Translations under genes and position numbers: made by a program
Shown here: piece by piece, positions 1-7,950 of the stretch
Layout: every line of letters begins with the position of its first letter
Numbering within the stretch: the first letter of the stretch is position 1
Source: Ideonella sp. WA131b
Lineage (GTDB): Bacteria; Pseudomonadota; Gammaproteobacteria; Burkholderiales; Burkholderiaceae_C
Assembly: GCA_023657425.1 (NCBI GenBank)
Contig: JAGTJW010000001.1
Coordinates: 682,001-746,000, forward strand
DNA: 64,000 nt
Direction of reading: 5' to 3'
Notes under the pieces: model-generated
Databases searched by the model: none
Seen by the model: the letters and a program-made list of their open reading frames with translations, nothing else
Told to the model about the DNA's origin: nothing

Positions 1-484
1 TGCTGAGGAAGAGCTGGTCGGCAAAGCCGACCTGGCGGCGGGCCTCCTGGCGCGTGTCGAGCTGGCCGGCCGCGTGCTTGGCGTCCACCAGCGTGAGGAC
101 CGAATCCAGCAGATAGCTCTCGGCGATCTCGTCGTCCATGAAGAAGGTCTGCGCCACCGGGCCGGGGTCGGCCAGGCCGGTGGTCTCGATCACCACGCGG
201 TCGAACTGCAGCTCGCCCTTGCGGCGCTTCTCGGCCAGGGTGGCGAGCGCGCTGCGCAGGTCTTCGCGGATGGTGCAGCAGATGCAGCCGTTGCTCATCT
301 GGATGATCTGCTCCTCGGTGTTGACCGAGAGGATCTCGTTGTCGATGTTCTCCTCGCCGAACTCGTTTTCGATGACGGCGATCTTCTGGCCGTGGGCCTC
401 GGAGAGCACGCGCTTGAGCAGCGTCGTCTTGCCCGAGCCGAGAAAGCCGGTGAGGATGGTGGCGGGGATCAGGCCGGTGCTCAT
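1..484 (-). CDS. COG0523/CobW-family GTP-binding metallochaperone (partial)
   Basis: The 3' part lies beyond the window edge; the visible 161 residues are the N-terminal G domain. Walker A is GFLGSGKT at residues 13-20. An ENEFGEE segment follows near residue 40, and a CICC (CxCC) motif sits at residues 67-70, the metal-binding signature of the CobW/YjiA/ZNG1 GTPases. An ETTGLADP stretch matches the switch region. Such proteins hydrolyse GTP to hand metal ions (zinc, cobalt or others) to client proteins in the cytoplasm. The client cannot be told from the sequence. The start ATG gives the usual short lead-in before Walker A. The gene begins 29 bases after the stop of the queuosine-precursor transporter on the same strand, so the two are probably cotranscribed. 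Confidence 0.9.
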   Translation of the reverse strand, partial: MSTGLIPATILTGFLGSGKTTLLKRVLSEAHGQKIAVIENEFGEENIDNEILSVNTEEQIIQMSNGCICCTIREDLRSALATLAEKRRKGELQFDRVVIETTGLADPGPVAQTFFMDDEIAESYLLDSVLTLVDAKHAAGQLDTRQEARRQVGFADQLFLS

Positions 485-513
485 GGTGGGCGGTGGAATG
501 CGGGTCGTCGGTG

Positions 514-1080
514 TCAGCGGGCCGTGGCCGAAGGCGGCGGAGCCCAGGCCTGCAGGTGGGGCAGGAGCGCGCGGTAGGGGGCCAGCAGCACGGCGGCCAT
601 CAGGGCCTTCACGGCCAGGTCGCCGGCGGCAAGCATCAGCCAGTTCAGGTCGGTACCGGCGAAGGCGAGGAAGAAGAACACCGCGGTGTCGACCACGCTG
701 GCCACCAGCGAGCCGATGAGCGGCGCCTTCCACCAGGTGGCGGCGCGCCAGCGGTTGAACACCGCCACGTCCATCAGCTGCGCAAACAGGAAGGCCGCAC
801 CCGAGGCCACCGCGATGCGCCACGGTGCCAGCGCCAGCGACACCGCCACCGCGATGGCAAAGCCGATCCAGGCCACGCGCCGCGCCACCTGCGGGCCCAG
901 CGCCCGGTTGGTGAGGTCGGTGACGAGGAACACCAGCGGGTAGCTGAAGGCACCCCAGGTGAGCCAGTCGTTGATGGTGTGCTGCACCAGCACGTTGGAC
1001 AGCACGATCACCGCGGCCATGGCCGCCACCGGCAGGGCCAGGCGGCGCAGCGTGTCGGGGATCGGGGACGTGGCGTTCAC
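514..1080 (-). CDS. Queuosine precursor transporter (YhhQ/VUT family)
   Basis: A 188-residue, very hydrophobic protein with about five to six membrane segments. Its features are typical of the VUT/YhhQ family (formerly DUF165): an NVLVQHTIND-like stretch after the first helix, a SYPLVFLVTDLTNR segment, a conserved AxxFAQLMDVAVFN helix and a VDTAVFF helix. Members import 7-cyano-7-deazaguanine or related precursors across the inner membrane for queuosine tRNA modification. The length agrees with the family (about 220 aa in E. coli, often shorter). It is transcribed away from corC and lies directly upstream of the COG0523 GTPase on the same strand. The substrate is assigned by family only. Confidence 0.85.
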   Translation of the reverse strand: MNATSPIPDTLRRLALPVAAMAAVIVLSNVLVQHTINDWLTWGAFSYPLVFLVTDLTNRALGPQVARRVAWIGFAIAVAVSLALAPWRIAVASGAAFLFAQLMDVAVFNRWRAATWWKAPLIGSLVASVVDTAVFFFLAFAGTDLNWLMLAAGDLAVKALMAAVLLAPYRALLPHLQAWAPPPSATAR

Positions 1081-1184
1081 AGGCGGGTCGGAGGTCTGAA
1101 ATGGCGCTGCATTGTCGCCGCAGGCGCGACGGCGGCGGGGGCTGGGGTATTCTTCCGCCCTCCGTGACTGCCGGCACCCTCCCA

Positions 1185-2111
1185 GTGTCCGACCCAGCCC
1201 CTACCCGGCGCGGCCCTGACCGCAGCCCGGGCGAACCGCGCGACAAGCGCGGCTCCGCCTCCGCAAGCCGCGACCCGCGCGGTCTGTTCGAAAGACTCAT
1301 CGAGTTCGTCTCGCCCGGCCCCGACAGCAAGGCCGAGCTGATCCGAACGCTCGCCGACGCCGAGAGCCGTGAGCTCATCGAGCCCGAGTCGCGCCTCATG
1401 CTCGAGGGTGTGCTGCGCATGGCCGACCTCACCGCCGGCGACGTGATGGTGCCGGCCACGCGCATGGACCTGCTGTCGATCGACTCGCCGGTGGAGGACA
1501 TCCTCGCCACCGTCATCGACACCGCGCACTCGCGCTTTCCGGTGCACGAGGGTGGCCGCGAGAACATCATCGGCATCCTGCTGGCGAAGGACCTGCTCAA
1601 GCTGCACCGCGCACCCGAGCTGAACCTGCGCACGCTGCTGCGGCCGGCGGTCTTCGTGCCCGAGAGCAAGCGCCTGAACGAGCTGCTGCGCGACTTCCGC
1701 TCCAACCGCAACCACCTGGCCGTGGTCATCGACGAGTTCGGCAACACGGCCGGGCTCATCACCATCGAGGACGTGCTCGAGGAGATCGTCGGCGAGATCG
1801 AGGACGAGTTCGACGAGCAGGAGCAGGAAAACGGCATCTACACGCTGGCAGACGGCAGCCACCGCGTGGCCGGCGACGTGGCCATCGATGCCGTCAACAC
1901 CGCCTTCGGCACGCAGCTGCCCGAGGACGGCTTTGACACCATCGGCGGGCTGGTCGCGCAGGATCACGGCCGCGTGCCGCGGCGTGGCGAGACGGTGGTG
2001 GTGGGCGGGCTGGCCTTCACGGTGATGATCACGCGCGGCGGCGCAGTGCGCTGGTTCCGCGTGGCGCGCGCGAGCGACACGCCCACGGTCGAAGGCGGTG
2101 ACGTCGACTGA
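1185..2111 (+). CDS. corC: CorC/HlyC-type CBS-domain protein
   Basis: About 308 residues. A short basic N-terminus leads into LFERLIEFVSPGPDSKAEL, the usual opening of proteobacterial CorC. Two CBS domains follow (GDVMVPATRMDLLSID and the VIDEFGNTAGLITIEDVLEEIVG region), then a C-terminal CorC_HlyC (transporter-associated) domain with RVAGD...DGFDTIGGLV. CorC proteins act with CorA in Mg/Co efflux, or are membrane-associated; this protein has no membrane helix. The start is uncertain. In-frame options are ATG at 1101, GTG at 1164 and GTG at 1185. I chose 1185 because the protein then begins VSDP, like many homologues that begin MSDP, and the upstream residues look like untranslated leader. 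The 3' end overlaps the lnt start by 14 bases, so the two are translationally coupled. Confidence 0.88.
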   Translation: MSDPAPTRRGPDRSPGEPRDKRGSASASRDPRGLFERLIEFVSPGPDSKAELIRTLADAESRELIEPESRLMLEGVLRMADLTAGDVMVPATRMDLLSIDSPVEDILATVIDTAHSRFPVHEGGRENIIGILLAKDLLKLHRAPELNLRTLLRPAVFVPESKRLNELLRDFRSNRNHLAVVIDEFGNTAGLITIEDVLEEIVGEIEDEFDEQEQENGIYTLADGSHRVAGDVAIDAVNTAFGTQLPEDGFDTIGGLVAQDHGRVPRRGETVVVGGLAFTVMITRGGAVRWFRVARASDTPTVEGGDVD

Positions 2112-3678
2112 CACGGCGCCGGCCCGCCGGCCCTGGCCGGTGGCGGCCGACGCGCTGCTGGCCGCTGCGCTGGGCGCGGTGCAGACCCTGGCCTTCGTGC
2201 ACCCGGCGGCCTGGGCGATGCCGCTGGCCACGCTGTCGCTGCTGGTGTGGCGGCTCGATGTCGCACCGCCGCGCCGCGCCGCGCTGCTGGGCTGGCTCTA
2301 CGGCACGGCCTGGCTGGCCGCTGGCACCTGGTGGCTGTTCATCAGCATGCACCACTACGGCGGGCTGCCGGCACCGCTGGCCGCTGCCGCCGTGGCGGCG
2401 CTGTCGGCGGCACTGGCGCTGTACCTCGCGCTGGCGGCCGTGCTGTACGCCAGGCTGCGGCGCGGCAGCGGCTTCGACGCGTTGCTGTTCGCCGCGCTGT
2501 GGCTGCTGGCCGAGCTGGCCCGCGGCGTGCTGTTCACCGGCTTCCCGTGGGTGGCGGCCGGCTATTCGCAGGTCGACTCGCCACTGGCGGCCCTGGCGCC
2601 CTGGCTGGGCGTGTACGGCATCGGTGCGGTCATGGCGCTGGCCGCCGCGGGCGTGGTGCAGCTGCTGCGCAGCCGCGGCAGGCACTGGCCGGCGGCCACG
2701 CTGGCGGCCGGCGTGGTGGCGCTGGCCCAGGTGGCGCCGCGCGACTTCACCACACCGGTGGCCACGGCCGGCGGCCCGATGGAGGTGGCGCTGCTGCAAA
2801 CCAATGTCGCGCAGGACGAGAAGTTCGCCAGTGAGCACCTGCCGGCCCAACTGGCCTGGGTGCAACGCGAGTTGCTGCACGCCACCGCCCCGCTGGTGGT
2901 GGCGCCGGAGACGGCGGTGCCGCTGCTGCCGGAGCAGCTGCGCGAGTTTGCGCCCGGCTACTGGGAGGCCCTGGAGGTGCACTTTGCGGACCGCTCCAGC
3001 GGCGGCCGTGCCGCGCTGGTGGGCGTGCCGCTGGGTGACCTCGGCACCGGCTACACCAACAGCGTCGTCGGCCTGTCGGCCGCGCACCAGACGCAGCCGC
3101 ACCGCTACGACAAGTGGCACCTGGTGCCCTTCGGCGAGTTCATCCCGCCGGGCTTTCGCTGGTTCACGAACCTGATGAACATCCCGCTGGGCGACTTCGC
3201 GCGCGGCGTCACGCACCCACCGCCCTTCGTGGCCCTGGGCCAGCGCTTCGGCCCCAACATCTGCTACGAAGACCTGTTTGGCGAGGAGCTGGCGCGCCGC
3301 TTCGCCGACGCGCGCACGGCGCCGACCGTGCTCGTCAACCTCAGCAACATCGGCTGGTTCGGCCGCACCATCGCCGTCGAGCAGCACCTGCACATCTCGC
3401 GACTGCGCAGCCTGGAGCTGCAGCGGCCGATGCTGCGCGCCACCAACACCGGCGCCACCGCGGTGATCGACCACCGTGGCGCCGTCACGGCGATGCTGGC
3501 GCCGCACACGCGCGGCGTGCTGGTGGCGCGCTTCGAGGGCCGCGAGGGGCTGACGCCCTATGCGCGCTGGGCTTCGCGCTTGTCGCTGTGGCCGCTGGCA
3601 CTGGCCGCCACCGCCGTGCTGCTAACCGCGCTGTGGCGCAAGAGGCGCCCAAAAGGGCGCTATACTGTCGGGCTCTGA
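2098..3678 (+). CDS. lnt: Apolipoprotein N-acyltransferase
   Basis: Lnt adds the third acyl chain to the N-terminal cysteine of lipoproteins in the inner membrane. This 526-residue protein has six N-terminal membrane helices (residues about 10-205), a periplasmic nitrilase-fold domain and a C-terminal anchoring helix before the basic tail. The Glu-Lys-Cys triad is visible as E271 (APETAVP), K339 (YDKWHLVPFGEF) and C389 (NICYEDLFGEE), close to E267/K335/C387 of E. coli Lnt. Translation starts at a GTG inside the end of corC. The last codons contain a small hairpin and a TATACT box that probably serve the tRNA-fMet gene, which begins on the base after the stop codon. Confidence 0.95.
   Translation: MTSTDTAPARRPWPVAADALLAAALGAVQTLAFVHPAAWAMPLATLSLLVWRLDVAPPRRAALLGWLYGTAWLAAGTWWLFISMHHYGGLPAPLAAAAVAALSAALALYLALAAVLYARLRRGSGFDALLFAALWLLAELARGVLFTGFPWVAAGYSQVDSPLAALAPWLGVYGIGAVMALAAAGVVQLLRSRGRHWPAATLAAGVVALAQVAPRDFTTPVATAGGPMEVALLQTNVAQDEKFASEHLPAQLAWVQRELLHATAPLVVAPETAVPLLPEQLREFAPGYWEALEVHFADRSSGGRAALVGVPLGDLGTGYTNSVVGLSAAHQTQPHRYDKWHLVPFGEFIPPGFRWFTNLMNIPLGDFARGVTHPPPFVALGQRFGPNICYEDLFGEELARRFADARTAPTVLVNLSNIGWFGRTIAVEQHLHISRLRSLELQRPMLRATNTGATAVIDHRGAVTAMLAPHTRGVLVARFEGREGLTPYARWASRLSLWPLALAATAVLLTALWRKRRPKGRYTVGL
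3661..3666 (+). promoter_or_regulatory. Candidate -10 box for tRNA-fMet, inside the end of lnt
   Basis: TATACT lies 12 bases before the tRNA and overlaps the final codons of lnt. A GC-rich stretch between it and the tRNA resembles a stringent discriminator. No good -35 is visible at 17-18 bases. A six-base-pair stem with an AAAA loop (3645-3660) immediately precedes the box and could attenuate readthrough from lnt. Confidence 0.4.
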
Positions 3679-3755
<77 letters not shown>

Positions 3756-3796
3756 CAAAAATATCTAACAAAAACAACAACTTAGAACTGAATATG

Positions 3797-3821
3797 CGCC
3801 GCCCCAAAAGGGCGGCGTTTT
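3797..3821 (+). terminator. Intrinsic terminator downstream of tRNA-fMet
   Basis: A perfect 8-bp stem (CGCCGCCC/GGGCGGCG) with loop CAAAA is followed by TTTT. It lies 42 bases past the CCA end and is well placed to end the corC-lnt-tRNA transcript. Confidence 0.85.
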
Positions 3822-3824
3822 GCT

Positions 3825-3960
3825 TTGTGCCCAACCTGTGCCCACTTTGTGCCCAGGCTGTGCCCAGCGGTTTGCGGACCCGGGCCAAGTTGACCGTTGG
3901 GTCATGTGCCCGGAAGTCGCTCTTCTCCTGTGAGGCCGAAACTCGTCTCGACGGCATAGA
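3825..3960 (-). other. Degenerate tract, possible integrase 3' remnant (copy A)
   Basis: No intact gene here. The tract has several GTGCCC-containing short repeats. Read on the minus strand it gives GH-x2-QRS ... AQPGHKVGTG. The same pattern recurs in the same frame exactly 1920 bases to the right (copy B). Short tails of this kind ending at a tRNA are common at the 3' ends of tRNA-targeting integrase genes. The identification as an integrase remnant is inference; there is no catalytic domain. Confidence 0.3.
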
Positions 3961-3983
3961 AAAATTGCGATACTGACCATCCG

Positions 3984-4730
3984 ATGGTGAGTTCTCCTAG
4001 CCTTCTATTCCGTCAGGCGCTGGCGTCGCTACCCCGGGGCGCGCCTTTGTCGACCCGCTTGCTGCAGGATCGCGGCCTGAGCGCGAAGCAGGTGGGGCGC
4101 TTGGCGGAGAGTGGCTGGCTGCGGCGTCTGGGTCGCGGCGTCTACCTGCTGCCCGGCGACGAACTCAACCGTGATGCGTCCTTGGCCTGGCTGGTGACGC
4201 AGGTTCCCGGTTTCCATGTCGCGGGCAAGACCGCCCTGGGCTGGCGCGGCGTACGCCACAACCTGCCCTTCAAGGAGCGGCTGGTGCTCTGGGGAGATGT
4301 GCCCACGACGCTGCCGACCTGGTTCACAGACGCCTTCCCCGCCGCCTACCAGGCCACCCACCTGTTCGACAGCACGCTGCCGAGAGCCGTAGGCCTGGCG
4401 CCTTTGCCGGGCGGCCGCGCCGACCTCATGGTGTCCGCGCCCGAGCGCGCCGTGCTCGAACTCCTGAGCGACGTTGGCAAGGGGCAGGGACTGGAGGAGG
4501 CTCGCCATCTCGTGGAGGCTGCGCGATCCTTGCGCATGGACGTGCTGGACACCCTGCTGGCCCATCTCAAGCGGATCAAGGTGGCCCGGCTGGCCCACTC
4601 GTTCGCCAATGAGCTGGGTCTTCCTTGGGCTGACCTGGCGCGCCGCCACAGCAGGCGCCTCGGTGGAGGCCGGCGCTGGGTGTCGGCCACGAAGACCGGC
4701 GAACGCCTCAACTTGAAGCGCCCCTCATGA
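3984..4730 (+). CDS. AbiEi-family antitoxin (type IV toxin-antitoxin)
   Basis: A 248-residue protein of the AbiEi family. The N-terminal winged-helix region (residues about 15-60) includes LSAKQVGRLAESGWLRRLGRGVYLLPGD, the typical AbiEi_3 N-terminal pattern for DNA binding. The C-terminal antitoxin domain contains APERAVLELLSDV. In characterised AbiE systems this protein represses its own operon and counteracts the nucleotidyltransferase toxin AbiEii without a stable direct complex (type IV). The stop overlaps the start of the toxin gene by four bases (ATGA), the usual coupling. Here the partner toxin is damaged, so the antitoxin is probably a relic or now acts only as a regulator. Confidence 0.88.
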   Translation: MVSSPSLLFRQALASLPRGAPLSTRLLQDRGLSAKQVGRLAESGWLRRLGRGVYLLPGDELNRDASLAWLVTQVPGFHVAGKTALGWRGVRHNLPFKERLVLWGDVPTTLPTWFTDAFPAAYQATHLFDSTLPRAVGLAPLPGGRADLMVSAPERAVLELLSDVGKGQGLEEARHLVEAARSLRMDVLDTLLAHLKRIKVARLAHSFANELGLPWADLARRHSRRLGGGRRWVSATKTGERLNLKRPS

Positions 4731-5484
4731 ACGCCGACTACGTCCGCACCGTGCAACTGCTGCTGGCCGTGGCGCCGGCGGTCTTCGACACGACAGCGTT
4801 TGCGATGAAGGGTGGCACGGCCCTGAACCTCTTCGTCCAGGACATGCCTCGGTTGTCTGTGGACATCGACGTCGTCTTCGTCCCGCACGGGCTGCCGCGC
4901 GAGGAAGCGTTGGGGGCCATCGGTGCTGAACTGGCAGCAGCCCAGGCGCGGGTCGAGGCCCTTGGGTACTCTGCCGTCCTTCGCAGGTCCAAGGATGGAA
5001 CCGAGGCCAAGCTGTGCTGGTGGCGGCGCTCGACCGACAGCACCCGCGAGATCTCTTCGACGTGCAACTGATGCTGGCCGGCGGCGGGTGGGGCGAGGAC
5101 CTCCTGGACTTTTTCGTGGTCTACCTGGCGGGCCACAACCGCCCCACGCATGAGGTGCTGTTCCCGAACGAGAAGCCGCTCGACGCGGTCTTCGAAGCTG
5201 AGTTCGTCGGGATGACGTCGGCCCCCGTCGACCTCGGCGAGCTGGTGGCGACGCGCCAACGCTTGATGCACGAGCTGCCGCGCGCCTTGCTGCCTCGACA
5301 CCGCCAGTTCCTGTTGTCGGTCGTGCGCGCCGAGCCTGAGTGGCAGCTGCTGCGCCATGCACACATCGCGGAGCTGCCGGCGCTGCAGTGGAAGCTTCAC
5401 AACCTCGCGAAGCTGAGGAAGAACGCCGACAAGTTCAGGCTCCAGCACGACGAGCTCGCTGCGCGTCTGGCACGAGCGCAGTAG
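4727..5484 (+). pseudogene. AbiEii-type nucleotidyltransferase toxin, internally deleted and frameshifted
   Basis: Two frames together make one broken gene. The first (4727-5071) gives the N-terminal nucleotidyltransferase core, including KGGTALNLF and SVDIDVVF (the GG/GS and DxD-type catalytic motifs), up to KDGTEAKL. The second frame (from about 5014 to 5484) continues with LVAALDRQHPRDLFDVQLML, the alpha-helical C-terminal half. Intact relatives are about 300 aa and have some 60 or more residues between these two points, which are missing here. At the junction the sequence AAGCTG is followed at once by TGGTGGCGGCGCTCGACC, so the deletion seems to have joined two AAGCT-type sites and shifted the frame. 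The product cannot be a functional toxin. It overlaps abiEi by ATGA. Confidence 0.85.
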
Positions 5485-6040
5485 GCCGGCAACGGCGCCG
5501 CTTGCAGCGTGCCTTGAGCGGCGATCACGAGTCTTGATCGAGCGCCCGGGAGCAGCTTCGGCGTGTTGCCGACAACCTTGCCGGCGAGCTCGCTGCCAGC
5601 GCAGTACCATCATCCTGCGCGTGGTGGTCGGTAGCTCCGTCCGTGCAAGCTCAAGCGATGGCCCAACTGTCATCCGGTGAGCACTCCGTGAGCGGGGCGT
5701 TCGGGGGCCTGTCCGGCGCCAAGTGGCGAAGAGAGGCGAAAACTGCGGCCGGGTCCCGTGCCCACTTTGTGCCCGGGTTGGGCCCGGCGCCTTTCTTCGA
5801 CGCATCGAAATGACCGTTGGGCTTTGTGCCCTGGCGTGATTCCGGGCACCTCTGCGGCGACCACTGGGAAGTGCATCTGGCATCTGGCGGGCCGGCGCTG
5901 TGTTCCGGTTGTCTGGGTGGTCCGCCGGACGTCGGGGAGGGCCAACGAGCTTCAGGTCCACTGGCCGCGCGGATTCCGGGCTCGCAGGGAACCCGAACGG
6001 GTGATCCCGTCAGCCATCGTTGCCCCAACCAGAGCCCGGC
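5485..6040. other. Gene-free stretch between abiE remnant and hipA
   Basis: About 556 bases without a convincing gene. The only structured part is copy B of the GTGCCC tract (about 5752-5850); the rest has open frames only because of high GC. No tRNA copy or direct repeat of the tRNA-fMet 3' end was seen here. Confidence 0.6.
5752..5880 (-). other. Degenerate tract, possible integrase 3' remnant (copy B)
   Basis: It shares CCCACTTTGTGCCC and TGACCGTTGGG with copy A at an exact offset of 1920 bases. On the minus strand both read GH-x2-QRS ... AQPGHKVGTG in one frame. The spacing brackets the abiE pair, as expected if successive elements inserted at the tRNA and decayed. Inference only. Confidence 0.3.
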
Positions 6041-7399
6041 CTACAGCCCGATATCCCAGGCGCGCACCTGCTTCTTCAGCCCGTCAACGATGCTCTCCGT
6101 CATCCTCTGGGGGAACCCGGCAGGCTGCGTCATGGCGATCTGTGCCTGAACGGCATCGATGGCAGCCGGCACGCGGGCAACCAGGGCCTGCATCGCCGGC
6201 CAGGCTCCCTCTGCGCCACTGCGTTCTGCCAGCGCCCGCCAGTGCCGGGTCTGGATCCGCGCCAGCTGGTAGTGCGTGTTCTTCGACCGCACCGCCATGG
6301 CGAGTTTGGCTTCCTGCCAGGCAACCCGGTTGGCGCCGTCGCCGATGATCGGCCACGCCGAGATGACGTCGTACAAGGGCGTCATCCGATACCGGCCGCC
6401 GGGCAGCAGGAAGACCGAGAAGTTCTTGGCGTGCCCGTCCGTGGCCGCCAGCAACCAGAACGCCAGCTGCGCGCACAGGAAGTTCCGCGTGTCGGCCGCG
6501 GCCGTGGCGCCGCCCCGCAGCACCTCCAGGCAGCGGGCCATGCCGGGGCCGCCCTGTGCCTCGTACTTGTCCTCCGACGGCAGGCCCAGCACCTGGCAGA
6601 AGTCTTCCTGCGGGATGCGGGCAATCCAGCGCTGCGGCCATCGCTGCGATGCTTCCTGCCATTGCCGGTCGAAGCGTTCGACCACCAGGACGGTCTGGTC
6701 GTCGAAGTGCCCGATGTCGGTGGTGGCCACCGGCAGGCCCAGCTCGCGCAGCAGCTGCGCGCACAGCCACTCGTTGTAGACCGACTCGCTCAGGTCCAGC
6801 CTGCGACCACCCACCAGGCCCAGGGGCAGCTTCAGGATGTGCGTGGTGGGCGTTGCCCCCAGCGGCCGGCACCACTGGCCATCGACGCGCAGCAGGGCCG
6901 TCTTTTCCTGGGCGCCGGCGATCGAGATGCGCAGAGGGTCGTCGTCGCCCCCATCCTCAAGGGCATTACCCAGCCCAGGCGTGGCCGCCACGCCGCGCAG
7001 GTGCCTCGCGACGGCCTGGTCGTCCATCGGCTCGGCCTGGACCTGGTCGAACCCGGTTGGAGGCTGCTCCGGCGGCAGCAGCTGCACAGCGCCGACGCAG
7101 TCACGCCCGATGGCCTGCAGGAGCTCGAGCACGTCGGTTGAGCCCAGCTTGAAGCGGGCGCTGACGCGGCGCCGGATACGCTCGTCGTCGGGCAGCAGGT
7201 TGTCGAAGTAGTGGCTGACCACCGGGCCGCTGATCGTTCGGTCGGGCGTGAGGGGCAGCGACAGCGACAAGGGGCGGACCCTGGGCGACGCGATCCATGA
7301 CGGCTCGTAGATGAATCGATGCCCGCCGGTGCGCGTGCGCTGCCAGGTGCCGACGCGCTCGCCGTTCATCCACACCCCGAGTTCGCGCGCCTCAGCCAT
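6041..7399 (-). CDS. hipA: HipA-family Ser/Thr kinase toxin
   Basis: A 452-residue HipA-type kinase (E. coli HipA is 440 aa). The N-terminal Couple_hipA part contains HYFDNLLPDDE. The Ser of SIAGAQEK is S159, matching the autophosphorylated Ser150 loop of E. coli HipA. The catalytic core has TDGHAKN with D321 and N326, and the metal-binding Asp of PLYDVIS is D344, so all key residues look intact. In the best-known example HipA phosphorylates glutamyl-tRNA synthetase and drives growth arrest and persistence; the target here is unknown. It follows hipB by 82 bases on the same strand, the usual order. Confidence 0.93.
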   Translation of the reverse strand: MAEARELGVWMNGERVGTWQRTRTGGHRFIYEPSWIASPRVRPLSLSLPLTPDRTISGPVVSHYFDNLLPDDERIRRRVSARFKLGSTDVLELLQAIGRDCVGAVQLLPPEQPPTGFDQVQAEPMDDQAVARHLRGVAATPGLGNALEDGGDDDPLRISIAGAQEKTALLRVDGQWCRPLGATPTTHILKLPLGLVGGRRLDLSESVYNEWLCAQLLRELGLPVATTDIGHFDDQTVLVVERFDRQWQEASQRWPQRWIARIPQEDFCQVLGLPSEDKYEAQGGPGMARCLEVLRGGATAAADTRNFLCAQLAFWLLAATDGHAKNFSVFLLPGGRYRMTPLYDVISAWPIIGDGANRVAWQEAKLAMAVRSKNTHYQLARIQTRHWRALAERSGAEGAWPAMQALVARVPAAIDAVQAQIAMTQPAGFPQRMTESIVDGLKKQVRAWDIGL

Positions 7400-7481
7400 G
7401 ACGCGCCCTGGCTGCCGATGGCCGGCCTGGTCTCGACGAATCGGTCATGGGTTCAATGCTCCAGTCCCGCGCTTGAGGCCC

Positions 7482-7787
7482 TTACCACTGGCCGCGCGGC
7501 GGCGCCCCGGGGGCATCGGTCGAACCCGATGCTGCCGGGTCGTCCGGGGCGTGGCCGGGCGGCACTGATGGCGCTGTCTCTCTCACCACCAGTTGTGCAC
7601 CGAGCACGGACAGGACGTTCATCAGTTGCTCGACACTCACGCTCCCGGGCTCGCGTTCGATGTCGGCGACCCGCGACTGCACCACGCCCAGGCGCTGCGC
7701 GAGTTGCGCCTGCGTCATCTGACGGGTCTTGCGCAGCGACTTCAGCAGTTGCCGCAGTTGGCTGTTGAGCTGCAGGGGGTAGTCCAT
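7482..7787 (-). CDS. hipB: HipB-family antitoxin and autorepressor
   Basis: About 101 residues from the ATG at 7787. A Cro/C1-type helix-turn-helix occupies roughly residues 15-70 (MTQAQLAQRLGVVQSRVADIE), followed by an SVEQLMNVLSVLGA helix and a proline-rich tail. A longer frame reaches 7844, but it would run through two of the three operator palindromes and the -10 box, so 7787 is preferred. HipB binds operators as a dimer and neutralises HipA. The proline/alanine-rich C-terminal tail (PSVPPGHAPDDPAASG) is likely disordered, as the HipB tail is in E. coli. Confidence 0.92.
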   Translation of the reverse strand: MDYPLQLNSQLRQLLKSLRKTRQMTQAQLAQRLGVVQSRVADIEREPGSVSVEQLMNVLSVLGAQLVVRETAPSVPPGHAPDDPAASGSTDAPGAPPRGQW

Positions 7788-7793
7788 GGGAAA

Positions 7794-7809
7794 ATCGGCC
7801 AAAGGCGAT
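7794..7809 (-). promoter_or_regulatory. hipB operator O1 (ATCG-N8-CGAT)
   Basis: Palindrome with half-sites ATCG/CGAT separated by 8 bases. It lies just before the hipB ATG where the ribosome site would be, so repressor binding could block early elongation. Confidence 0.6.
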
Positions 7810-7815
7810 TTCCGA

Positions 7816-7844
7816 ACTATATCGCTCCGATGCGATATCTGCAA
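7816..7844 (-). promoter_or_regulatory. hipBA promoter (TTGCAG-N17-TATAGT)
   Basis: The -35 TTGCAG is at 7839-7844 and the -10 TATAGT at 7816-7821, with a 17-base spacer filled by operator O2. The -10 is good and the -35 modest. Transcription would begin about 20 bases upstream of the hipB ATG. Confidence 0.6.
7821..7836 (-). promoter_or_regulatory. hipB operator O2 (ATCG-N8-CGAT)
   Basis: Palindrome TATCGC-TCCGAT-GCGATA (7820-7837), the most symmetric of the three, lying between the -35 and -10 boxes. The N8 spacing of half-sites equals that of the E. coli HipB operator. Confidence 0.75.
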
Positions 7845-7847
7845 CTT

Positions 7848-7863
7848 ATCGCTTGAAAGCGAT
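7848..7863 (-). promoter_or_regulatory. hipB operator O3 (ATCG-N8-CGAT)
   Basis: Palindrome TATCGC-TTGAAA-GCGATC (7847-7864), immediately upstream of the -35 box. The starts of O1, O2 and O3 are exactly 27 bases apart. Confidence 0.7.
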
Positions 7864-7950
7864 CAAGTGTATGACCACCTCTTGGCGCGGAAGAGCCCAG
7901 CGACGCTTGCTTTGTCGTTCACCCATCCCCGCGAGCCTCGGCGGCGTCCA

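Noticed and set aside
5960..6010. Possible tRNA-like remnant (GGTTCCC...GAGCCC) near copy B
   Set aside because: The paired arms of a cloverleaf cannot be built and no anticodon arm is present.
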